From: Plazaster borealis
Taxonomy: Eukaryota; Echinodermata; Asteroidea; Forcipulatida; Labidiasteridae
Direction: 5' to 3'
Assembly: GCA_021014325.1 (NCBI GenBank)
Contig: CM037472.1
Span: forward strand, 7,688,001 to 7,752,000
DNA length: 64,000 nucleotides
Shown here: positions 11,100 through 60,029 of the stretch, piece after piece
How the letters are laid out: the number at the start of each line of letters is the position of its first letter
How positions within the stretch are numbered: position 1 is the first letter of the stretch
Program-made: the position numbers and the translations under genes
The notes under the pieces: generated by a model
The model's input: the letters and a program-made list of their open reading frames with translations, nothing else
Told to the model about the DNA's origin: nothing
The model's database searches: none

Positions 11100-13125
11100 T
11101 TAAGGAAATATTCAGTGGTGTTTTGAAGTGGTCTTAATGATTAAACACTAAACATTTACAATTTGTTAATTATGTGAGGTAAATTTTGTTTTAAAGTGAC
11201 TACTTACATTATTTCTTTGATAAAAATTCCTTCAAATGAGACAAAACCACAGCATATAAAGTGATTTAATTAGGCACCAACTAGTTGGTCAAATTAGCTG
11301 CAACGGAATATTTCGATGTGTTATGTAATGGTCTTAATGTGTAAACACTAAAAATTTACAATTTTATAATTATGTAAGGTACATTAATAGTTCGATTATG
11401 TAATGGTCTTAATTATTAAACACTAAAAATTAATTATTTGTTAATTATGTGAGAAAGTGACTACTTACATTATTTCTTTGATAAAAACGTTATTTCTTTT
11501 TGAAAAATTGCCTTCAAATGAGACAAAACCCACAGCATATAAATTGGTTTAATTAGGCATACATTTTGTTTTAAAGTGACTACTTACATTATTTCTTTGA
11601 TAAAAATATTCAAATAAGACAAAACCAGAGCATATAAAGTGATTTAATTAGCACCAAAATTAGTTGGTAAAATTAGCTGCAACGGAATATTTCGATGTGT
11701 TATGATTATGTCTTTAAGATGGAATAAAGAAAATGAAATATTTGTAATTTTCGTCAATTTGTATCAAATCACACGATATAAAGTGGTTTATTTAAGAACT
11801 AATTAGTTGGTCTAATTAGCTGCAACGGAATATTTAGACGTGTTATGAAGTTGTCTTTACGACTAAATAATAAAAATGAAATATTTGTAATTTATGTGAG
11901 GTACATTTTGTTTTAAAGTGACTCTCTTCGTCAATTTGTATCAAAAATACCATTAAAAAGTGAGGAAATTCACACGATATAAAGTGGTATATAGTTAGGC
12001 ACTAATTAGTGAGCCCAATTAGCTGCAACGGAATATTTAGACGTGTTATGAAGTTGTCTTTACGATTAAATAATAAAAATGAAGAAATTGTAATTTATGT
12101 GAGGTACATTTTGTTTTAAAGTGACTCTCTTCGTCAATTTGTATCAAAAATACCATTAAAAAGTGAGGAAAATCACACGATATAAAGTGGTATAATTAGG
12201 CATTAATTAGTGGGTCCAATTAGCTGCAACGGAATATTTAGACGTGTTATGATAATGTCTTTACGATGAAATAATGAAAATGAAATATTTATGAATTATG
12301 TGAGGTACATTTTGTTTTAAAGTGACGCTCTTCGTAAATTTTCAAGTTAAGGTTCCATTCAAAAGTGACGGAAATCACACCATAAAAAGTTGTCTGATTA
12401 GGCACTAATTAGTGGGTCTAATTAGCTGCAACGGAATATTTAGACGTGTTATGATTATGTCTTTACGATGGAATAATGAAAATGAAATATTTGTAATTTA
12501 TGTGAGGTACATTTTGTTTTAAAGTGACGCTCTTCGTCAATTTGTATCAAAAATACCATTAAAAAGTGAGGAAAATCACACGATATAAAGTGGTTTATTT
12601 AAGAACTAATTAGTTGGTCTAATTAGCTGCAACGGAATATTTAGACGTTTTATGATAATGTCTTTACGATGGAATAATGAAAATGAAATATTTATGAATT
12701 ATGCGAGGTACATTTTGTTTGAAAGTGACGCTCTTCGTAAATTTTCAAGTAAAAGTTCCATTCAAAAGTGACGGAAGTCACACCATATAAAGTGGTATAA
12801 TTAGGCAATAATTAGTCGGTCTAATTAGCTGCAACGGAATATTTAGACGTGTTATAGGATGGTCTTTAAGGTTAAACACAAAAAATTGCTTATTTATGAA
12901 TTATGTGAGGTACACTTTGTTTTAAAGCGACGCTCAGCGTTAATTTTGTGTAAAAATTCCATTCAAAAGTGACAATAATCACACCATATAAAGTGGTGTA
13001 ATTAGGCATTAATTAGTGGATCGAATTAGCTGCAACGGAATATTTAGACGTGTTATAATGTTGTCTTTATGTTTAAATACTAAAAATTAAATATTTGTGA
13101 ATTATGTGAGGTACATTTTGTTTTA
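11100..13125 (-). repeat. Right array of the ~201-bp satellite, inverted, about 9-10 copies
   Basis: This has the same monomer as the left arm in reverse orientation, with the complement core AGCTGCAACGGAATATT at about 11,298, 11,675, 11,819, 12,020, 12,221, 12,423, 12,625, 12,826 and 13,028. The inner end (11,100-11,700) is rearranged, with partial and shortened monomers. The left arm has more than twice as many copies. Confidence 0.85.
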
Positions 13126-13511
13126 AAGCGACGCTTAGGTTTTTTAAAGACAAGAGATCTTCAGAAAGTTGATAGGGAAGTCCGTTAACTTTTTAAGGAC
13201 CAATTGAAGCATTAAATAATCACTTATCTTGACTTAATTTGGTCCAGAGTTTGTCATTATGTTATTAATTTTGCCAAAATAATATCAAAAAATCACTATT
13301 AAATGTTAAAGGTTAAGAAATAGTGGCTAAAGTGAATCTACAAGTTTAGTAAATTTTGTCGCTTTGTGAGACTAGTTTGGTTCAGGGAATTCGCGGCTGG
13401 CCGGCCTCACGATTTTGCAGCTGGATTTTTCAGCCGTGAATTGGGAATTCGCGGCTGGCATTCGCGGCTGGGAATTCGCGGCTGGGAATTCGCGGCTAGC
13501 TTCAGCTTGGT
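13126..13511 (-). repeat. Right outer terminal inverted repeat
   Basis: It is the complement of 456-840, ending in GCTTCAGCTTGGT. The same GC-rich sub-repeats (GAATTCGCGGCTGG) lie at the outer end, with one sub-repeat changed between the arms. Confidence 0.85.
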
Positions 13512-13519
13512 CTAGCTCT
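13512..13519. repeat. 8-bp target-site duplication, right copy
   Basis: CTAGCTCT is identical to 448-455. Confidence 0.85.
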
Positions 13520-14259
13520 GGTGTAGCGCTATACGATCTTTGCTGGTAACCACCCACTGCTGATGGCGCCCTCTTTTGAATCATCCTCCTCTCGATCCTC
13601 CTCGATCAGCATCATCCAGCACATGTTAATTTTGCCGTTGGGGACAAAAAGTTCGTAGGAAAAAAAAATCTTGCCACCCGGATGACCAAACGCATGCAAT
13701 CTCTCCAGAATTAACTGCATGCAGCTAGCTGATTTGTTTTCTTTTGATAACTTGAAAAAGACAAAACCCCAAACGCACTCACTGTGCATTGATAATTTAG
13801 ACGTTAGTCTTGGTGCAAGACGTTCTTGTTGAGTTAGTAAAACCATAAAACCATAGGGCCTACATGCGCTCAACGCTATACACGTCGCGACTATTCCACC
13901 GATAGAGGGCGTATTCTGGAAGCCGCGATATCTGTCAAGAAGAACTGAGTGCGATTTGTGATGGTTATCGGGAAGTTTCCCAACTACCGCTAGTGTTCGA
14001 TAGTCATTATGCGCGGGGGCGCTAAATCGCGATAGTTGCGTGATCGCGATAGTTGCGTGATAATGAACAAAACGTCTTGCACCAAGACTACATGCAGCAC
14101 AGAATCTTCGGGGGACAGATTTCCCTGGGACGGACGACACCGGATTGACCTCGGGAGAGGATCCACACAAATTGCAACAGCTCATTTGGGTGTCTGCAAA
14201 CGGAGTAGAGGGGGGGCGTTAAGTCAACTTCGACGTTTCTCTCAACAAGCTTGGGTGGT
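13520..14259 (+). promoter_or_regulatory. RBKS upstream region and presumed promoter
   Basis: About 740 bp lie between the transposon end and the RBKS start codon. CpG dinucleotides are more frequent than in the introns, and no TATA box is obvious. An inverted pair AGTCTTGGTGCAAGACGTT / AACGTCTTGCACCAAGACT occurs at about 13,806 and 14,069. A long minus-strand frame across this stretch has no family resemblance and I do not annotate it. In vertebrates a second gene (BABAM2/BRE) lies head to head with RBKS; I see none of it here. Confidence 0.4.
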
Positions 14260-53536
<39,277 letters not shown>

Positions 53537-54061
53537 TGTGACAGACAGAGGGTAGACTTCTATCAAGCTCTGGTTGAAGTTAATGGTCATAAGTTGCTTT
53601 GACTGCAGCATAATGACATCAGATTGATCATCAGCTTCATACACAATGTATACAAATGGACTATTGGCACTTCATAAAAAACAAGTTTTGTGGTTGATAT
53701 ATCCGTATGGTTAATGTGATAGCAACAATGGAATGTGCTATGAGTTTACAATGAATACATTAAAATATATATGTATAGATATATATACATAATTTCATAC
53801 AATTAATTTACATACTGACCTTCCAATTTGTACAATTAAAGACTTGTGAGATAATGTAAAGATTACAAATTTATTTTCTCAAGATAATAACTTTTGAAAG
53901 ATTAAACTTTGGTATTTTATTAATTCAATACCACAATGTCAATGCCATTAAATTTAAACACCCTTAAGAAGAATTTAAAAATATATAATTTATATAAATA
54001 ATTTGAGAACTTTGCAACATAGTGTGTATTTTGAGTGTATTTTAACAAATGAGTGTATTCT

Positions 54062-54067
54062 AATAAA
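54062..54067 (+). terminator. Candidate RBKS polyadenylation signal
   Basis: A canonical AATAAA lies about 525 bp after the stop codon. Earlier ATTAAA variants at 53,759 and about 53,835 are alternatives. The true cleavage site cannot be told from the sequence. Confidence 0.35.
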
Positions 54068-54344
54068 ACTTGCCAAGAGATTATGGTGCCATCGTACGGA
54101 TTCTGTGGTAAAAACACACTAACAGTCCCTACCACATTGCAAGTTCCCTATACCTCATCGTCTTCTGACCCCCAGAAATTCTTCAGAAAGTTTTTTCCCC
54201 AAAGCTTAAACTTATAATGCTTTGAAGAAATGATAAAATTGGAAAATGGAAACAATTCGTAATGATCAAAATATAATACTTGTGAAGTCTGTTCTGAGAT
54301 AGGACATTGTGCTGTGGTGGCAACCATTCTGGTTGGAGGACAGT

Positions 54345-54935
54345 TGGGCTGGCACTGTGCATATTTATGGATTGGGCTTGCACTAAGCATATTTATGGAT
54401 TTGGCTGGCACTGTGCATATTTATGGATTTGGCTGGCACTGTGCATATTTATGGATTTGGCTGGCACTGCATATTTATGGATGGGCTTGCACTGTGCATA
54501 TTTATGGACTTGGCTGGCACTGCATATTTATGGATGGGCTTGCACTGTGCATATTTATGGATTGGGCTTGCACTAAGCATATTTATAGATTGGGCTTGCA
54601 CTGTGCATATTTATGGATTGGGCTTGCACTGTGCATATTTATGGATTGGGCTTGCACTGTGCATATTTATGGATGGGCTTGCACTGTGCATATTTATGGA
54701 TTGGGCTTGCACTGTGCATATTTATGGATGGGCTTGCACTGTGCATATTTATGGATTGGGCTGGCACTGCATATTTATGGATTGGGCTTGCACTGTGCAT
54801 ATTTATGGATTGGGCTTGCACTGTGCATATTTATGGATGGGCTTGCACTGTGCATATTTATGGATTTGGCTGGCACTGTGCAAATTTATGGATTGGGCTT
54901 GCACTGTGCATATTTATGGATTGGGCTTGCACTAT
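54345..54935 (+). repeat. ~28-bp minisatellite, about 20-22 copies
   Basis: The unit TTGCACTGTGCATATTTATGG plus ATTGGGC varies from 25 to 28 bp. It lies about 800 bp downstream of the RBKS stop. All three plus frames stay open because the unit has no stop in any frame, so the long frames here are not genes. Confidence 0.92.
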
Positions 54936-54989
54936 GAATTACAGCCGTTTTGGGTTTTCTTATTAATTGGTTTTCTTATTAAACAGGAA

Positions 54990-55175
54990 AAAGAATATGA
55001 TTTATTTTTTACCCATACACTGATGTGTGTGATAAGCACTATATACCCAGTACTTTTCCAAGTCCAGCAAGGAAAAAAACCCCAAACTAAACAAACCCCA
55101 CAGGCTATTTATAGGGTGGTATTTAAACCCACAATACATCTGGTCTAGAATGCAAGGGTAGTTGGTTTGAATTGT
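54990..55175 (-). repeat. Degraded copy of the tRNA-SINE composite
   Basis: The R block (TACACTGATGTGTGTGATAAGCACTATATACCCAG with changes) is followed by a decayed tRNA-like part (TGGTCTAGAATGCAAGG). Confidence 0.55.
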
Positions 55176-55329
55176 AAATTACTGAATAAACAGTGATAAT
55201 CGCACATCAGTGTGTTTTGGTTTTTGTAATAAGCTGAACTTAAATGCGTTGTTTTAATAACACTACTCAGGACTTAGCTCACTCCAATTTGTGTTTAGAC
55301 TTAGCTATCTGGTAGTAACACAACAAACT

Positions 55330-55700
55330 CAAATGATACCATTCTTCTTACAGAATCTAAAATTGAAAATGGACTTAAATTTATTAGGACAAACTAAGCT
55401 GCTGGTCCTGATGGAATCTCTGGCAAGACGTTGAAAGGGTGAGAGCTCGCAGGAGTCTTTCAACTAATAACTGAGCGTTTCCAAAGCTTGAGAATCGTGG
55501 AGTATTCAAATACCATTGGACTATACTCCATGATTCCCAAGCTTTGGAAATCCTCAGTTATAAGTCCAATTCCTAAAATGACTAAGCCACAGGTTCTAAA
55601 TGACTACAGACCAGTTGCATTGACACATAATGTGATGAAGTGCTTTGAAAGAATTGTCAGATATTTCCTGCTTTATGAAACAAGAGAAATGGAGGATCCT
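55330..55700 (+). pseudogene. Non-LTR RT fragment (L2/CR1/Rex1 type)
   Basis: It reads AAGPDGISGKTLKG, then PKLWKSSVISPIPKM and VLNDYRPVALTHNVMKCFER, the motif 1-2 region of this RT group. Stops and an internal inverted duplication at 55,478-55,550 break it. No other part of the element is seen nearby. Confidence 0.7.
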
Positions 55701-55829
55701 ATTATAATGTTACTTCATAACATTTATGGTCATCCTGACAACTGTAAACCTTATGTCCACTTATTACTTTTATTTTTTTTCTTACCATTAGACCTTGTTT
55801 TTTTTTACAAAATTACAAAAGGGTAAAAG

Positions 55830-56914
55830 TAGCTGGAACTCTGACAAAACAATCCTTAGTACAGGAGTTCCAAGTCAAATGCCAATGAGGCTATAAGGAG
55901 TCCCTAAAGGGGCATGTGACAAAATAATAAATATAGAAATAATTAGTGTTCTTTGAGTGCTTGTGAAAATATTTTGTTCACTCAAAATAAATTAGTTTGT
56001 GCTTTTAGAATGATTTGTTTGTGTGTTCAAATAAACCATTTTGCTAACTTGAAATCATTTTGCTCACTCAAAATATATTATTATTACCGGTAATCATTTT
56101 GGTTACTCGCAATCGTTTTGAGAGCACAAAGTGAATTTTTTTCAGTACAAAATAAGTTATTTTGAGCGTTCAAAATTATTTCGAGCGAAGTGATTTTGAA
56201 AGCACGAAATGATTTTGCAATAATTTATTTCAAACTCTCGCAATAATTTAGTTCAAGTGTGCAAAATAAATTATCATTCATTTGTTCCCACCATATGTCC
56301 CTTTCGGTGCTCCGTAGTAACAACCCATGATCTATGATGAACTTAACAGTAAAGCTTTTATAAAATAACTTTGTTGGTGATCTCTTCATCATATACCATT
56401 CAAGGACCATTTTGACAACTTGAATCATTTGGAAAACGAAAGAAGAAAAAAAATAACTTTAGAACTCTTTTTGCTGTGTTTGGAAATACCGACAGCACAT
56501 TTGCTCGGCATGATACAAACTTACACACATTATTGAAAAAAACCTTAAAGAAATAGGAAACGATCCAAAGAAACCAATCAGTAAATGCATCGAGACGAAG
56601 ATAAACAATCTTCACCAGTCCGCAGTATGACGTATTGGTTCCGAACATGGGAGGGCACGGCAACAAAAAAAAACACTTATTCAAAAATTGAAGAAAGGGG
56701 GCTTGTTTTGGGGTGTCAAATTTCAGCAAAATTGTTCAGATCAGGTAACCAGTTGAGCTTTCAAAGTTAATTTGTCTGTTGAAATAGTAAGCGAGTACAA
56801 CTATTGAAGTCATACATTGAAGTTTCTTCTGGTTGCCATGGCCATGGCCATCAAGAACAATTGTGATACCCCTTCTGATTCACATTCAGCAAGGTTGAAA
56901 ATATTTTTCAGAAC
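55830..56914. other. Intergenic, no gene seen
   Basis: Short A/T-rich motifs such as AAATCATTTTG and TCACTCAAAAT recur loosely between 55,950 and 56,260. Nothing coding is supported. Confidence 0.4.
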
Positions 56915-57112
56915 CCTGGGCCCAATTTCATAGAGTTGCATAAGCAGAAAATATTGCTTAACAACTTTCTGCCAAGTAATATTTACCAGGATACCAGTCA
57001 CAAATGGTACAAGTAACATGGTCCTTTGGCTGGTAACCTCCCTGGCAAGCATAATTTTGTGTGTGCTTGGCTACCCTTTGTGCTTAAGCAACTCAATGAA
57101 ATTAGACCCAGG
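56915..57112. mobile_element. 198-bp MITE
   Basis: The ends CCTGGGCCCAATTTCAT and the inverted ATGAAATTAGACCCAGG, with inner AGAGTTGCATAAGC / GCTTAAGCAACTC, form imperfect ~32-bp TIRs. No coding. Confidence 0.75.
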
Positions 57113-59120
57113 TCTGTACGGCTCTTGAAGTCATAGGAAGACCGGGAGTTTTTATGGTGAAATGATGGGTTGCAAAGATCACAGAATTGTGGAGAGAAAA
57201 GGTAACCAGGAAGTGGTCCATGAGGGTGCCGTCTATCGGTAAAAATAATGCCTAAATACATGTTAAGTTCATCCAAGTTTTGTTTGTACGCAAAATTTTA
57301 GGGTATGTTTGGATAGAAGAAAAGGCAGGAAAAAACAAGGAAAACAAAGTACACAAACACAAGACGTCAACTAATCTATCAATTTTATTTAGAAAAATAT
57401 AATAGTACTTTATAATAACTACACCAGAAAAACCTTCATGATGCCAAACGAATTGCAACACTTTGCAACCATGGTTTTCCTGGTCATTTTTCGGCAAATA
57501 ACTAGCCTATTTAATGTCATGTCTATCTATTTCACATGAAATTGAAAGCTCCTCAAAACAGTCATTCATTTTCACTTAATGTGCAAGTAAACATTTTCTT
57601 GCAGCAGGCAATTAAAAGATAACCATTGAATTTAACAATCATTTAACAGCATTCATATTTGTAGCACCTTTTTGCAGTGCACATGCATTTGGTCATTCAA
57701 ATTCGTTTCGGGGTAGTCATCTGTGAGAAGTGTGCAGCTAAATTGACACTTTTTTAGATTTGAAAGTTAAATTGAATAGAATGATATATAAATTTACATG
57801 CGATTTCAATTGAATAGGCAAAATCACTTGAATACGGATGCATGAAAGTGAAATTGGCTGCTCATTTGCCCAAAATGACCGGGAAAACCTATATTTCCAT
57901 TGATATTTTGTACTGGTTATAATTTTCTGACACACTAACTCATTTTGCATTTTGACTTTATAAGCACAATTTTTTTTCTTCAGACGAAACCAGTCAAACT
58001 GATAGAGAACAAAGAAGTTGCTTTTTGTTCGCTTGATAGCACAACATAAACAAAATAAACTTGACCCTTGTCAACAAAAAGGAGTTATCGAAGCTTAATC
58101 ACATTAGTGGCTAACATTGGTTGAAACCCAAACATTTGAGCATATTCACATTAGTGGCTAACATTGGTTGAAACCCAAACATTTGAGCATATTCACATGT
58201 GATATGAAGACTATTTTAGTTTACCATTAACCATCCAATCGAATTTCAATCATTTATGCACCTTACATATACATCTCTAGTAAAATTGCATGCATTTTGT
58301 TTGACTTTTGCTCAGATAATTTAACAATTGCAGGTAGTTACGAATGTGCACATATAAACTGATGCATTGAAAGTATATAGTCGAATACCAACTAAAGTAT
58401 TTCCATTGTATTGTTATTGTTGGGTTCTAAAAGCTTAGAGATTTTTCTGTTGCGTTGTCATAGCCACAATTTTTGCCAACTTTCATTGGCAAAACTATGG
58501 ACAGCCTTCGCTCCCCAAAAATCCCTTTTTAAACAAAAGAAGGGTGTATACATGTTTGTTATTACTTGAACACAAATAAATACCAGAATAACAAAAGTTA
58601 TATTACATCAAAAAAAAATTACATTTTAAAACAGTTTCTTTCATTAAAAATGCACTTCTTAATGGGAATAACAGTATGATGACCAACTCTTCACTGCATG
58701 GTAATGACTGCATGGTAATGACCAGGTTAACAGGAGCTGGCCCAAACCGCTGGTCTTTGGAATTACATACATGATTTGAAATAATTATTTGTATCAGAAT
58801 GCCTCCTTTTAAAAATTTGCTACCAGTACCAGTGTCCGTATAAGAATTTTGCCATGTGCGAGAATGACTTTCTCAAAACACTCAGGTCTTATTTTGATTT
58901 GCCAAACTCAAATAAGTACAATGAACATGCACAAACTTAAATCATTATGCACTGTTTTTTGGAAAGGTGATCAGGTTGTTCGATCAGATTTTCACTGGTT
59001 GATTGTCTGGTGTTTTAATGGAATTATCGAAACTTTTATGATAGGATTGAACACACACTCTTTACACCTTAATGTGTTTTGCTTGCTAAACATTAGTTAC
59101 CTCTGTCTTCTTTGGAGTTA
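57113..59120. other. Intergenic, no gene seen
   Basis: A 47-bp tandem duplication (ACATTAGTGGCTAACATTGG...) is at 58,101 and 58,148. The stretch may include the 3' UTR of the minus-strand exon at 59,121-59,391. Confidence 0.4.
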
Positions 59121-59391
59121 TCATAACTCTGTAACTGTCCTGTCTTTTACTTTATAATTATTAGCTACCCCTGGTACTTGCTGATTAGCAGACATGATCC
59201 CACTGGATTCAAAATCGGAAGGGTTAATAGCATTAGTAATTGTCTTCATTCTGTGGCAGACACATCCAGGCACACATATCAATATAAATACAACCACACA
59301 CACACCTAGAGCAATTACTGCAGTGTTAAATCCGTTACTCATTGCACTCACTGTGGGATTAACAGTTGTGGGTAGAAAACCACTCAGGATC
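59121..59391 (-). CDS. Candidate last exon: single-pass membrane protein with PDZ-ligand-like tail
   Basis: A strong acceptor (TACTTTTCTTTTCAACAG) opens a frame of 89 codons plus TGA, entered in phase 2. After a Thr/Ser/Asn-rich stretch (TTVNPTVSAMSNG) comes a membrane segment (AVIALGVCVVVFILICV), a juxtamembrane Cys group (PGCVC) that could be palmitoylated, and a ~45-residue cytoplasmic-type tail ending VKDRTVTEL. The last three residues T-E-L fit a class I PDZ ligand. I do not recognise the family and found no upstream exon; transposon relics fill the space upstream. Topology, splice site and tail are seen; function is inference. Confidence 0.5.
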
Positions 59392-59639
59392 CTGTTGAAA
59401 AGAAAAGTATTAAAAGAACTTTTGTTAACCAGAAAACAAGCACTCACAATGACAAAAATGATAAATTCTACAGTCATGGGCTGTGCTATTACATGTGTAC
59501 ATTTCGTGTATGCTGTAGACTTTAAGATGTAGTGCTTTGTACCACACGTCACCACTCCACTGTTTGACAACCGTTGATCTTACACACAGACTATTAAACT
59601 TAGGCAAAACACTGCATATGTTCAAATGAAAATAATGCA

Positions 59640-60022
59640 TTGTACTTGGTCCTACTCTCTTTCTTGTTTACATTAACGATTTGCACGATAAACTTTTGTC
59701 TCAGCTCGCCATATAGGCTGATGATTCAACCCTTTACTGTTTTCCCCCTAATACACTTCTCGCTGTGACTTTGGTGTCTCACTGAATAATGATTTTGAGA
59801 ACTTGCTGAAAAGGGGGAACGATTGGCTATTTCCATCCATTCATATGGGTCCATCGACTTTGCCGGAGGTATCAGATTTTCACCTGCTTGGACTTGACAT
59901 CTCCACCAATGCCAGTTGAGAGAGGTATATCTCAGTCATTGTAAAGAGTGCTTCCATGCGAGTTGGTTGTTTTTATCGAGCTCAGAAGTTCTTACCTCCT
60001 GATGCTACTCTCTACCCGTAGA
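59640..60022 (+). pseudogene. Non-LTR RT fragment, jockey/I-like group
   Basis: Decayed frames read LGPTLFLVYINDLHDKLL, then ADDSTLY, then a late RT stretch ending RVGCFYRAQKFLPPDATLYP. The matching C-terminal part seems to be at 62,740-62,930, on the other side of the L2/CR1-like element. Confidence 0.6.
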
Positions 60023-60029
60023 CAACTAT

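Larger units (their letters stand above)
456..13511. mobile_element. Giant foldback DNA transposon with satellite arms (13,056 bp)
   Basis: The ends are exact inverted copies beginning ACCAAGCTGAAGCTAGCC and ending with its complement, flanked by an 8-bp target duplication. Order: outer terminal repeat 456-840; ~201-bp tandem array 841-5,192; an inserted LTR-element fragment 5,193-7,257; interior with a minus-strand spliced gene 7,258 to about 10.3 kb; unassigned sequence to about 11.1 kb; inverted array about 11,100-13,125; outer terminal repeat 13,126-13,511. The superfamily is not clear: the duplication size suits hAT, P or KDZ/Zisupton, while tandem-repeat arms recall Drosophila foldback and Rehavkus elements, which make 9 bp. 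I do not recognise a transposase catalytic domain. This copy looks inactive because its gene is broken. Confidence 0.85.

Noticed and set aside
13529..14185. A 218-codon minus-strand frame upstream of RBKS
   Set aside because: No domain, low-complexity end, overlaps the presumed RBKS promoter, and its end runs into the transposon boundary; I judged it a chance frame in CpG-rich DNA.
54423..55148. A 241-codon plus-strand frame with repeated aromatic peptides
   Set aside because: It is read out of a ~28-bp minisatellite that is open in every forward frame; no splice or start context supports a gene.
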